DNA of 7,018 nt from Helicobacteraceae bacterium (GCA_015488855.1 WFMY01000166.1:1-7018); one strand, 5' to 3'. Positions 1-6,780 are shown, counted from the first letter of the stretch. The notes: generated by a model from the sequence alone, not told the origin. Numbers and translations are program-made.

Positions 1-593
1 AGGTAGGCAAGACCGTATTTGAAAGAGACGATAGTTCTTTGTCCCAATGCTAATGAGCATAAATTTCTATTGAGTAGTGGTTCTAAGTCGAATTTGACAA
101 GAGAGTTAGAGATAAATCTGTAATCAAATTTTACATCATGGGCGACAAAAAGTGCATCTCCTAAAAATTCTTTAAACTCATAGAGTACCGTTTTTAGTTC
201 TGGTGCATCGAGAGTATCTTTAAGCGTGATGCCAGTTATCTCCTGTATGTGTATATTTATCTCTTTGGCTTTGACTAAAGATTCATACTCATCTATGATT
301 TCCCCATTTTTGTACTTGATAGCTGCTATCTCTATTATCTGATGTGTATCTACTTTTGAGCCATTTGTTTCTATGTCAACGATGCAAAAGACTTCATCAT
401 CTATCTTTGTAAAATTTGTTGCAAAATAGTAGTGTCCAAACTTTTTGGCGATATCAAGACCTTGGGCTCTCCAAATCTCTAATTGGACTCCAAAGTTATC
501 ACCAAGTTGGCGTACAAGATGCTCTCTTGCTAGACCACTTGTAGAGAGTTTATGGATGCTCTTGGCATCAAGACCTAAGTCGTTATTTAGCAT
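1..593 (-). CDS. dnaQ: DEDDh 3'-5' exonuclease, DnaQ / Pol III epsilon-like (partial, 3' end outside window)
   Basis: The first 197 codons of a 3'-5' exonuclease of the DnaQ family lie in the window; the stop lies beyond the left edge. I translated it by hand. Exo I is IVDIETNG (residues 71-78, metal ligands D73 and E75). Exo II is AHDVKFDYRF (151-160, D157), with Asp153 where Asn is usual. Exo III (HxAxxD) would lie in the missing part. About 65 residues precede Exo I, more than in minimal DnaQ proteins, and their function is unknown to me. The ATG at 593 is the first one after an in-frame TAG at 599-597. It lies inside the end of trpF (11-base overlap, ATGCTAAATAA), so translation is probably coupled. 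The family removes mispaired 3' nucleotides as the Pol III proofreading subunit, but stand-alone repair exonucleases share the motifs, so the symbol is a best guess. Confidence 0.85.
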   Translation of the reverse strand, partial: MLNNDLGLDAKSIHKLSTSGLAREHLVRQLGDNFGVQLEIWRAQGLDIAKKFGHYYFATNFTKIDDEVFCIVDIETNGSKVDTHQIIEIAAIKYKNGEIIDEYESLVKAKEINIHIQEITGITLKDTLDAPELKTVLYEFKEFLGDALFVAHDVKFDYRFISNSLVKFDLEPLLNRNLCSLALGQRTIVSFKYGLAY

Positions 594-1167
594 TATCTAT
601 GAAAGCTTTTACTTTAAATGGGGACTTCTTCCTATGCGATACTTCAACCCCACTGCTTACATCTACACCATAAAACCCATACTCTTTAAGGCTTGAAACA
701 TTATTGGCATCTAAGCCACCAGCCAATATGATTTTAGAATTGTCTGTTTCTTCAAACCAATCTATATTGAGCTTCTTCCCAGCGCCACCATAAGCTTCGC
801 AATATGCATCAACTATTTTATATTCATCAGAGTATTTTAAAATATCTTCTTTTGTTTTGGCACGGATAACTTTTATATGTGGGACAAAAATTTGTTGGTA
901 GAGTTCTTGGGGTGCATCGAAATGGATTTGTGCCAGTGTGCATCCACTCTCTTGTATGTAGGAGTTAATGACTTGTGCATCAACATTGACAAATAAACCA
1001 ACTTTTTCTACAAAAGGTGGGAGTTGTTTTATGATGATATTTGCTTGGGCAGGAGAGATATAGCGGGGTGATGGCTCGTAGAAAACAAAACCTAGTGCAT
1101 CAGCACCAGCGGAAATAGCCTCCATCGCATCTTTATATGAAGTGATTCCACAGATCTTGACACGCAT
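583..1167 (-). CDS. trpF: Phosphoribosylanthranilate isomerase
   Basis: This enzyme of tryptophan synthesis converts N-(5'-phosphoribosyl)anthranilate to the carboxyphenylamino-deoxyribulose phosphate (CdRP) by an Amadori rearrangement in a TIM barrel. At 194 residues it has normal length and looks intact. The N-terminal KICGIT holds the catalytic Cys6. SPRYIS carries the conserved Arg35. VDAYCEAYGGAGK contains Asp120, the expected general acid. LAGGL (148-152) and GVDVSSGVE (167-175) form the phosphate-binding loops. The ATG overlaps the rpe stop by one base (TGATG) and no clear Shine-Dalgarno sequence is visible, so coupling to rpe is likely. It sits apart from any other trp gene in this window, so its regulation by tryptophan cannot be judged here. 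Confidence 0.96.
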   Translation of the reverse strand: MRVKICGITSYKDAMEAISAGADALGFVFYEPSPRYISPAQANIIIKQLPPFVEKVGLFVNVDAQVINSYIQESGCTLAQIHFDAPQELYQQIFVPHIKVIRAKTKEDILKYSDEYKIVDAYCEAYGGAGKKLNIDWFEETDNSKIILAGGLDANNVSSLKEYGFYGVDVSSGVEVSHRKKSPFKVKAFIDNAK

Positions 1168-1811
1168 CAGATTTGTAAACTTTCTATAGCTTCTTTTTTC
1201 GAAGCATGTTTAAATACATAACTTCCAGCAACAACAACATCAACACCTACCTCTTTGAGGCTTTGGATATTTTTATCATTGACTCCTCCATCTACTTCAA
1301 TGAGGCAATTTGGGTTAAGAATGTTGCGCATCTCGTTGAGACGAGCAGCTTTTGGGATGACACTTTCTATGAAACTTTGTCCACCAAATCCAGGGTTGAC
1401 ACTCATAAGTAAAACCATATCTAAGTCTCCCAGTAGGTACTCAACAGACTCAGGTCGGGTATGAGGGTTTAAAACGATGGCAGGTTTTATCCCAAGTGAA
1501 CGAATATGTTGTATGAGGCGATGGGGATTTTTCTCCTCTTCTATGTGAAAGGAGATGTACTCTGGTTTAAGTGGCGCAAAGAGATCAACAAAGAAAGTAT
1601 TGTTCTCAACCATAAGATGGATATCTAAGGGTTTTGTTGCACATTTTGCTACACTTGAGACTACAACAGGCCCAATGGTAAGGTTCGGTACAAAATGTCC
1701 ATCCATAACATCAACATGAACTAAGTCACATCCAGCATTACAGATAGCTTCTACATCACGCCCAAGATTGCCAAAATCTGCAGAGAGGATACTAGGTGCT
1801 ACTTGAATCAT
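1167..1811 (-). CDS. rpe: Ribulose-phosphate 3-epimerase
   Basis: This cytosolic TIM-barrel enzyme interconverts D-ribulose 5-phosphate and D-xylulose 5-phosphate in the pentose phosphate pathway, or the Calvin cycle where present. The 214-residue protein is full length. Signature segments are APSILSADF (5-13), VHVDVMDGHFVPN (31-43), DIHLMV (63-68), SVNPGFGGQ (137-145) and EVDGGV (172-177). The metal ligands and catalytic acids expected from the family are all present: His32, Asp34, His65 and Asp174. An AAAGGA ribosome binding site lies 5 bases before the ATG. It is the first gene of an rpe-trpF-exonuclease unit with overlapping reading frames, and a -10 box lies about 40 bases upstream. From memory, rpe next to dnaQ and rpmB also occurs in Campylobacter jejuni. 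Confidence 0.97.
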   Translation of the reverse strand: MIQVAPSILSADFGNLGRDVEAICNAGCDLVHVDVMDGHFVPNLTIGPVVVSSVAKCATKPLDIHLMVENNTFFVDLFAPLKPEYISFHIEEEKNPHRLIQHIRSLGIKPAIVLNPHTRPESVEYLLGDLDMVLLMSVNPGFGGQSFIESVIPKAARLNEMRNILNPNCLIEVDGGVNDKNIQSLKEVGVDVVVAGSYVFKHASKKEAIESLQI

Positions 1812-1839
1812 TGAAATCCTTTAAAGACACTCTTTTTTT

Positions 1840-1860
1840 TAATTATGCAATTATAGCTTA
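1840..1860 (-). promoter_or_regulatory. Probable sigma-70 promoter (-10 box) of the rpe-trpF-exonuclease operon
   Basis: On the minus strand a perfect TATAAT occupies 1855-1850, inside the 46-base gap between the CheX-type gene and rpe. It is preceded by T-rich DNA from the end of the upstream gene. The -35 position (around 1878-1873, TTATTC) is poor, which fits Campylobacterota promoters that rely on an extended -10 region and upstream T runs. A start near 1844 would leave a leader of about 30 bases. The perfect inverted repeat TAATT-GCAT-AATTA (1853-1840) overlaps the -10 box and start site and might be an operator, or simply AT-rich chance. No terminator hairpin separates this from the upstream genes, so read-through is also possible. 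Confidence 0.55.
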
Positions 1861-3252
1861 TTTAGTTAAAAAGAATAAAAATTTGTCATCATCAAAGGCT
1901 AAGTCAACTTGAACACCCTTTTTAGCTTCTACAACTTCGAGTAAACCACTTATACTATTGTATGTTCTTGGAAGTGTTATATTTACATTGATCCCATGGT
2001 CAAAGAGGAGGGATTTTATTTTACCACCAACTATGTTGACTAGTTCTGCTAAAGTATCAAGGATGAGCTCAATATCATCTGTTGATTCTCCTATGAGAAG
2101 TTCACACGCTTTTTTTGCAATTTTTGATGGAAATACTAGGATGACCATACCATCAATATCTCCATAAAAGCCAATAGAACTTGCTATACGCCCCTCTTGT
2201 TCAGTTATCTCAATCTTGCTTACCTCTACAGCTTCTTTGAGAGCTTTTGAGTTTGTCATCATCTCAATAGTAGCAACAGTAGCATCTATAAAGTCAGGTA
2301 GTTTTACTATCATATCTTTATCTATAACTCTCTTTTGTTTTATATTTGCAGCACTACTTGCACCAAGTTCTTTAAGGAGTTCCTTATTGAGAAGGATATC
2401 ATCCATTTGATTGTAAAATATAATACCTGAGTCCTCCATATTTTCTATAAATGATTCTGGTATCTTTGTACTCTCAAGCCCAACAAAAGCTATGGTAGCA
2501 TTATATTCAGCTGCTGAAGTTGATAGTTTTGAAAAAAAGTTAAAAGCATGAATGTTCATACTTACGACTTTATAAGCATCAAAGATAAAAAGTCTAAAGC
2601 CAACATTGAGAGAGTTGTTATGATAAGCAATATTAAAAGTATTGCCAATCTCAGCATCTAAAAAAGCCGTTACTGTATATATGATAGCATTTCCAGTTAC
2701 GCGAGTCGCTATTTTTTCGCCCATCTGTCCCAAATATGTATAGTCAACAATATAATCATAAGCAGAGTTGTTGAGAGATTTTTCATTAAAATCTTCTTGT
2801 GTTGTTGCTACTACGGGGTTGTGACCATAGTCATGAAGCTCAATAGCCATTGCTGTTCTTTGGGATTTGTCATCGCTATAAAGTAAGATATTCTTTTGTT
2901 GATTTTTAAAACTTGTTGAAAACAGAGATGCAATCTCTAAACTCTTAAAAAGAGAAAAAGCCAATTCCCCAGCATAGAATTTATTGATAGCAATAAATTT
3001 TTTCTCATCATAGTCGCAAAATCCAACTGTAATGCTGTTTTTTTGTCGTACTTTTGTAAAAAGTTTTACAAAGATATCAAGACCATTTTTATTGAAAAAA
3101 ACAACTTTTTTGAGAGATACTAAAATGATATCAACATTTAAGTTTGTAGTTGCTTCTATATCTTCGAGATTTAAAAAAGATGAAGCATTGTTGCCATCTA
3201 AAAAACCTTGAGGTTTAAAAACCCCAATACCATTTTTCACTATTGCTCTCAT
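1858..3252 (-). CDS. Multidomain chemotaxis protein: STAS-like, receiver-like, STAS-like, C-terminal CheX phosphatase domain
   Basis: This is a 464-residue protein without membrane segments. The C-terminus, about 313-464, matches the CheC/CheX/FliY phosphatase fold. DTLAELVNIVGGKIKS (399-414) fits the catalytic DxxxExxN pattern with Glu403 and Asn406, and only one such site is seen, as in CheX. Residues 1-110 look like a STAS domain (GFLDGNNASSFL, then a hydrophobic strand and NKNGLDIFVKLF). Residues 120-200 resemble a degenerate receiver: NILLYSDD with an acidic pair at 127-128, YDYIVDYTYLG with Asp170 at the phospho-acceptor position, and a Thr near 194. Residues 215-290 look like a second STAS domain. 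The CheX family dephosphorylates CheY-P, which predicts a role in flagellar control; the other domain calls are inference from pattern. The start ATG overlaps the HDOD stop by 4 bases and follows a GGGGGT stretch that can serve as ribosome binding site. Confidence 0.78.
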   Translation of the reverse strand: MRAIVKNGIGVFKPQGFLDGNNASSFLNLEDIEATTNLNVDIILVSLKKVVFFNKNGLDIFVKLFTKVRQKNSITVGFCDYDEKKFIAINKFYAGELAFSLFKSLEIASLFSTSFKNQQKNILLYSDDKSQRTAMAIELHDYGHNPVVATTQEDFNEKSLNNSAYDYIVDYTYLGQMGEKIATRVTGNAIIYTVTAFLDAEIGNTFNIAYHNNSLNVGFRLFIFDAYKVVSMNIHAFNFFSKLSTSAAEYNATIAFVGLESTKIPESFIENMEDSGIIFYNQMDDILLNKELLKELGASSAANIKQKRVIDKDMIVKLPDFIDATVATIEMMTNSKALKEAVEVSKIEITEQEGRIASSIGFYGDIDGMVILVFPSKIAKKACELLIGESTDDIELILDTLAELVNIVGGKIKSLLFDHGINVNITLPRTYNSISGLLEVVEAKKGVQVDLAFDDDKFLFFLTK

Positions 3253-4046
3253 TGGACCCCCATCACTTGTAAAAACTCTTCATATATATCTTCTACATAG
3301 TCGATATTAAATTCTATAAAGTCATTTAAACCAGCTTCTATAAATAAAGGTTGCGAGAGTTCATAAAAAAGTAAAAGGTGCATCCACTTTCCTAGTTTAT
3401 TTATGTCTTTATCATCAGATGGATTCACTCCTGAAGCGCATCTGATGATATCTGGTATAACTTTGGGCATATCCCATTTTATAGAGATCTCTATACATAT
3501 ATCAAAAAGGGTAGTATCACATAATCTTTGCAAGATAGTATTGTAGTTGAGGTCGTGGACACTTCGTAGGAGTTCTACATCTTTTTTAGATTTTGAAAAA
3601 AGTGCTTCTGAGACTATGATGCTAGCAGGCAAAAGGGTGATAGCACTTTGGATATCTCTATCTATAATTTTAAGATGCTCTAAAATATGTTGCCATTTTA
3701 TGGAAAATACAGCTTGAAGTTCATCAAATGAGGTTTTATTAAGATTAAAAAGATTCCATTTTTTTGGAGAAAGTAGTGTCAACATGTAGTTGTAAACACT
3801 CTGCTGTGAACCCGACAAACCTAATATGCCAAATATTTGAGATATATCACTAACCTCTTGTTTAAATCCATAAAGAGGTTTATTTACAAGGTTTCTCAAA
3901 AAAGCACTTAAAGCAGGGTCCTCAGTAGCGATTTTAGCAGCTTTGTTGAGATCAGCATTATTTAAGTGGCGTATAGTCTCTTGTAATATTTTTGGTGATG
4001 GAGGAATTTTATCTATAAAGTCGTTAATGTTATCTCTTGTTATCAT
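3249..4046 (-). CDS. HDOD-domain signalling protein
   Basis: This is a 265-residue soluble protein. Residues 11-90 carry the HDOD signature: IDKIPPSPKILQETIRHLNN, then AAKIATEDPALSAFLRNLVN with PLYG, then ISQIFGILGLSG. HDOD domains resemble HD phosphohydrolases but lack the metal-binding His-Asp residues. They act as non-catalytic scaffolds in signalling, and a homologue is, as I recall, needed for motility in Campylobacter. The usual GLLHDIG-like stretch of the second half seems replaced here by LLPASIIVSEALF (138-150). The gene overlaps the CheX-type gene by 4 bases (ATGA), which argues for co-translation and a shared pathway. Start at ATG 4046: the ribosome binding site is weak (AAAAGA), but the HDOD motif begins a few residues in, so the start fits the family. 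Confidence 0.85.
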   Translation of the reverse strand: MITRDNINDFIDKIPPSPKILQETIRHLNNADLNKAAKIATEDPALSAFLRNLVNKPLYGFKQEVSDISQIFGILGLSGSQQSVYNYMLTLLSPKKWNLFNLNKTSFDELQAVFSIKWQHILEHLKIIDRDIQSAITLLPASIIVSEALFSKSKKDVELLRSVHDLNYNTILQRLCDTTLFDICIEISIKWDMPKVIPDIIRCASGVNPSDDKDINKLGKWMHLLLFYELSQPLFIEAGLNDFIEFNIDYVEDIYEEFLQVMGVQ

Positions 4047-4100
4047 TCTTTTATCATCTTTTAATTTTAAATAAGTATTTAAGAATGATTTTAGCCTTAT

Positions 4101-4131
4101 TTATATAAAATCTTCTTTAATTAAGTGTAAA
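4101..4131 (-). promoter_or_regulatory. Candidate promoter of the HDOD-CheX operon
   Basis: On the minus strand TTTACA (4131-4126) is followed after 18 bases by TATATA (4107-4102), a fair sigma-70 arrangement some 55 bases before the HDOD start codon. A second possible -10 box, TAAAAT (4093-4088), lies closer to the gene. Flagellar and chemotaxis genes in this phylum can also use sigma-28 or sigma-54, but I see no GG-N10-GC sigma-54 element here. The DNA is very AT-rich, so chance matches are expected and the call is tentative. Confidence 0.4.
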
Positions 4132-4171
4132 CGCAAAATCATAAGATTAGAAAGAATAAAAGACGCTTAAG

Positions 4172-4199
4172 TTGAAGTTTTGCTTCATTAGAGTATAAT
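4172..4199 (+). promoter_or_regulatory. Promoter of the rpmB-channel-argJ operon
   Basis: A perfect TATAAT at 4194-4199 lies 33 bases before the rpmB start. TTGAAG at 4172-4177 is a partial -35 box with 16-base spacing. A start near 4206 would give a leader of under 30 bases carrying the AAGGA ribosome binding site at 4220-4224. The spacer contains a short perfect inverted repeat, TGAAG-TTTTG-CTTCA (4173-4187), of unknown meaning. No other convincing promoter is visible before the channel gene or argJ. Confidence 0.65.
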
Positions 4200-4232
4200 T
4201 CGCAACTTTTAATTCAAATAAGGAATGACAGC

Positions 4233-4421
4233 ATGGCAAGAAGATGTGCTATTAGTGGCAAAGGCCCTATGAGTGGGAACAATGTTTCTCACGCAAAAAA
4301 CAGAACAAAACGTCGATTTTTACTCAACTTAAGAACAGTAAGAATCATACAAGAAGATGGAACAAAGAAAAAAGTAAGAATCTCAGCAAGAGAGTTACGC
4401 ACACTTAAGAAAAATTCTTAA
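4233..4421 (+). CDS. rpmB: Large ribosomal subunit protein bL28
   Basis: This small basic protein of 62 residues belongs to the 50S ribosomal subunit. The N-terminus MARRCAISGKGPMSGNNVSH followed by AKNRTKRRFLLNL is the bL28 signature, and VRISARELRTL is its usual C-terminal segment. The length is normal for the short bacterial form. Only one cysteine (Cys5) is present, so this is not the zinc-binding form that carries paired CxxC motifs. AAGGA lies 8 bases before the ATG. The potassium channel gene follows after 20 bases without a terminator, so the two are probably co-transcribed. Placement beside the channel gene recalls Helicobacter pylori, and placement near rpe and dnaQ recalls Campylobacter jejuni (both from memory). 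Confidence 0.97.
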   Translation: MARRCAISGKGPMSGNNVSHAKNRTKRRFLLNLRTVRIIQEDGTKKKVRISARELRTLKKNS

Positions 4422-4441
4422 GTCTTCCCAAGGAAATCTCA

Positions 4442-5572
4442 ATGAATCTTTTACCAAGGATTCGTAAATTTCTCAATTGGGAGGTAACTCCCAAACCTCA
4501 AACAAAACTTTTACCAGAAGTATATCCCCACCTTAAAGCTTTTCGATTACCACTAATATTGACAGTTCTTACTATGATGGTTGGTACTCTTGGTTATGTA
4601 ATTATTGATGGTTTTACCCTAATGGATGCGATTTATCAAACAGGGATTACCTTTACAACAGTTGGCTTTGGAGAGATATCGCCTATTTCAGATGCTGGAA
4701 GAATATTTACCATTACTCTTATTATAGCTGGCTTTGCAGTATTTACAAGTGCGGTAGGTATCATGGTAGCAGAGTTAAATAGAGGGACTATAGTTGCCAT
4801 TTTAAAGGAGCGTAGAATGTTATATAGGATTGCAAGACTTAAAAAACATTTTGTTGTGTGTTATCATAATGATTATACACTAGAAGTTACCAAAGAGTTA
4901 AGAAAAAGTCATATACCTTTTGTAGTAGTAGATCCAAGAGAAGAGATTCATGAATGGGCGCAAGAGTACAACTACCCTACTTACTTAAAAGCACAACCCC
5001 ATGCAGAATTAACAATGCTTAAGGCGGATCTCTCTTCGGCAAAAGGTCTTATTACTCTTTCAAGCTCTATGGCAGACAATATTGCATTGATTGCATCTGT
5101 AAGATTGTTTGAAAAAGAGCATTCTATTCCACAACCTTATTATGTTATCTCAACAGCTGAACAAATGAGTGATGTAGAAAAGCTCAAAAAACTTGGAGCA
5201 GACACTGTCATTTCTCCAACGAGATTAACAGCACAACGGGTAAGTGCAATGGCGGCAAGACCAGATATGGAAAACCTACTTGAAGAGTTTTTGTACAAGA
5301 ATGACAATCCTCTTGATATGCAAGAGATAGAGGTGCCAAAATATTCATGGGCAGTTTTGAAAAAGCTTAAAGAGACGCACTTGAGAGATATAACAAATGT
5401 TTCTGTCATTGGTATAACAAAAAAAGATGGTAAGTTTATAACTATGCCAAAAGGTGATGTCCTTATTACGAGTGAGTGTACACTTCTAGTGATTGGGTCA
5501 GAATCAAAAATACAAGAAACAAAAAGTCTTTTAAGACGCCGTAAAAAACCTCAGGAGTTGAAATTTGTATAA
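4442..5572 (+). CDS. Two-TM potassium channel with cytoplasmic RCK (TrkA-N/TrkA-C) domain
   Basis: This inner-membrane K+ channel subunit of 376 residues probably forms tetramers. A short cytoplasmic N-terminus is followed by TM1 (about 34-56), a pore helix, the selectivity filter TTVGFGE (72-78, Phe76 where Tyr is commonest) and TM2 (about 88-110). RCK-N follows at about 135-265 and RCK-C at about 287-366. The RCK Rossmann loop, usually GxGxxG, reads CYHNDYTLE (140-148) with no glycine. The acidic residue at the end of strand 2 is kept (VVVDP, Asp164). NAD(H) or nucleotide gating may therefore be lost or altered. An AAGGA site lies 7 bases before the ATG. The gene lies between rpmB and argJ in one operon. 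The best-known relative is probably HpKchA of H. pylori, which supports growth at low K+; orthology is inferred from architecture and position beside rpmB. Confidence 0.9.
   Translation: MNLLPRIRKFLNWEVTPKPQTKLLPEVYPHLKAFRLPLILTVLTMMVGTLGYVIIDGFTLMDAIYQTGITFTTVGFGEISPISDAGRIFTITLIIAGFAVFTSAVGIMVAELNRGTIVAILKERRMLYRIARLKKHFVVCYHNDYTLEVTKELRKSHIPFVVVDPREEIHEWAQEYNYPTYLKAQPHAELTMLKADLSSAKGLITLSSSMADNIALIASVRLFEKEHSIPQPYYVISTAEQMSDVEKLKKLGADTVISPTRLTAQRVSAMAARPDMENLLEEFLYKNDNPLDMQEIEVPKYSWAVLKKLKETHLRDITNVSVIGITKKDGKFITMPKGDVLITSECTLLVIGSESKIQETKSLLRRRKKPQELKFV
5552..5557 (+). promoter_or_regulatory. Ribosome binding site fixing the argJ TTG start
   Basis: CAGGAG lies within the last codons of the channel gene, 7 bases before TTG at 5565. 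No in-frame ATG occurs until codon 54, which is well inside the conserved ArgJ fold. The ribosome binding site and the expected N-terminal sequence together support the TTG as the true start. Confidence 0.75.
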
Positions 5573-6740
5573 AATAAGCTTATTAAATGAGGGAGTATGT
5601 GTAGCAGATGGTTTTCATGCTGGTGGTGTAAGTGCAGGGCTTAAACAAGATGGGCAAAATGATGTAGCTTTTATATATTCAGATGCACTATGCGAGGTGG
5701 CTTCAGTATTTACTACTAATAAAATGGCAGCTGCACCTTTGAAACATTTTCAAGCAAAAGGGAAGTTTCAAACTAATTTTGTTTTAATCAATTCAAAAAA
5801 TGCGAATGCTATGACGGGAAAAGCTGGAATCAATGATATTGATGAGATACTCTCGCATATACCAGATGTTGTAAATCCCGTTATGAGTTCAACAGGTGTT
5901 ATCGGAGTAAGATTACCAAAAGGAAAGATTATAGATGGACTTAAACTCATTGATAAATCTTCAAAAAAACCTCATGAGGCTGCAAAAGCGATATTGACAA
6001 CTGATAGTTATTCAAAAGAGTGTGCCTTTAAAGTCACTCTTGATGATGGTTCATCTTTTAGTATAGGTGCAATGGCAAAAGGTGCTGGGATGATCAACCC
6101 TGCTATGGCTACTATGCTATGTTTCATTACTACTGATGCGAAAGTTTCCCAGAATGCTATGCAAGATGCACTAGATTCTTGTGTTAAGAGTACTTTTAAT
6201 GCCATAAGTGTAGATGGTGATACTTCGACAAATGATACAGTTATCCTTCTTAGTAATGCAAAAAGTAGTGCCTATGATAAAGATGCTTTTGAAGATGCTC
6301 TCCATAAAGTGATGCATTTCTTAGCCTTAGAGATAGCTAGAGATGGTGAGGGAGCTACGAAACTTGTTACCTACAACATAACTGGTGCAAAAGATGATAC
6401 AGAGGCGGAGGTCGTTGCAAAAGCACTTTCTGATTCACTTCTGGTTAAAACTGCTCTTTATGGAGAAGACCCAAATTGGGGTCGTATTGCTTCAACTGTG
6501 GGAGCAAGTGGTGCTCAGGCAAAAGAGGAGACTCTTAAAATCATTTTTGATACTGTTTGTGTCTATGACAAAGGTGAAGTATTTTTTGATAAAGAGATGG
6601 AGCAAAAGGCTGCAATAGTAATGGGACATCAAAAATTTACTATCCATTGTGACCTTGGTGTCGGTGATGGAAAGTTCAAAGCTTATGGCTGTGACTTAGG
6701 CTACGAGTATATTAAAATCAATGCGGATTATAGAACTTAA
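5565..6740 (+). CDS. argJ: Glutamate N-acetyltransferase / ornithine acetyltransferase
   Basis: ArgJ transfers the acetyl group from N-acetylornithine to glutamate, recycling acetyl in cyclic arginine synthesis; some members also use acetyl-CoA. The protein has 391 residues, a normal length, and is made as a precursor that cleaves itself into two subunits. The site is in KGAGMINPAMATML (172-185): cleavage is expected between Ala182 and Thr183, with Thr183 becoming the N-terminal nucleophile. Thr110-Gly111 (SSTGVIG) supply the expected oxyanion hole. SVDGDTSTNDT (216-226), EDPNWGRI (301-308) and the terminal INADYRT are family signatures. Whether it is mono- or bifunctional cannot be read from the sequence. 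It starts with TTG and overlaps the channel gene by 8 bases, so it is probably coupled to it. No other arg genes are in the window. Confidence 0.96.
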   Translation: MYKISLLNEGVCVADGFHAGGVSAGLKQDGQNDVAFIYSDALCEVASVFTTNKMAAAPLKHFQAKGKFQTNFVLINSKNANAMTGKAGINDIDEILSHIPDVVNPVMSSTGVIGVRLPKGKIIDGLKLIDKSSKKPHEAAKAILTTDSYSKECAFKVTLDDGSSFSIGAMAKGAGMINPAMATMLCFITTDAKVSQNAMQDALDSCVKSTFNAISVDGDTSTNDTVILLSNAKSSAYDKDAFEDALHKVMHFLALEIARDGEGATKLVTYNITGAKDDTEAEVVAKALSDSLLVKTALYGEDPNWGRIASTVGASGAQAKEETLKIIFDTVCVYDKGEVFFDKEMEQKAAIVMGHQKFTIHCDLGVGDGKFKAYGCDLGYEYIKINADYRT

Positions 6741-6780
6741 GATTTAAATTTTGAATACAACACAAGATGCAAAATAAATC
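6741..6780 (+). repeat. Imperfect inverted repeat directly after argJ
   Basis: GATTT (6741-6745) and ATTTTG (6748-6753) can pair with AAATC (6776-6780) and CAAAAT (6770-6775). This gives 11 base pairs with a 2-base bulge and a 16-base loop, beginning at the base after the argJ stop. It could mark the end of the operon transcript. However, it is AT-rich, has a large loop, and no U tract follows directly, so it is not a standard intrinsic terminator. Confidence 0.3.

Noticed and set aside
445..696. Plus-strand open frame across the exonuclease/trpF junction
   Set aside because: It lies antisense to two well-supported genes, its translation has no family character, and it has no ribosome binding site.
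1812..1857. Intrinsic terminator between the CheX-type gene and rpe
   Set aside because: The only inverted repeat is purely AT-rich apart from the loop, and it overlaps the rpe -10 box. On the transcribed strand it is followed by A residues, not a U tract.
5140..5409. Minus-strand open frame inside the channel gene, and similar frames antisense to argJ
   Set aside because: These are mirror frames of conserved coding sequence with no start signals or recognisable protein features.
6385..6618. Plus-strand open frame overlapping the end of argJ in another frame
   Set aside because: ArgJ is conserved throughout this stretch, and the alternative product is low-complexity and unlike any known family.
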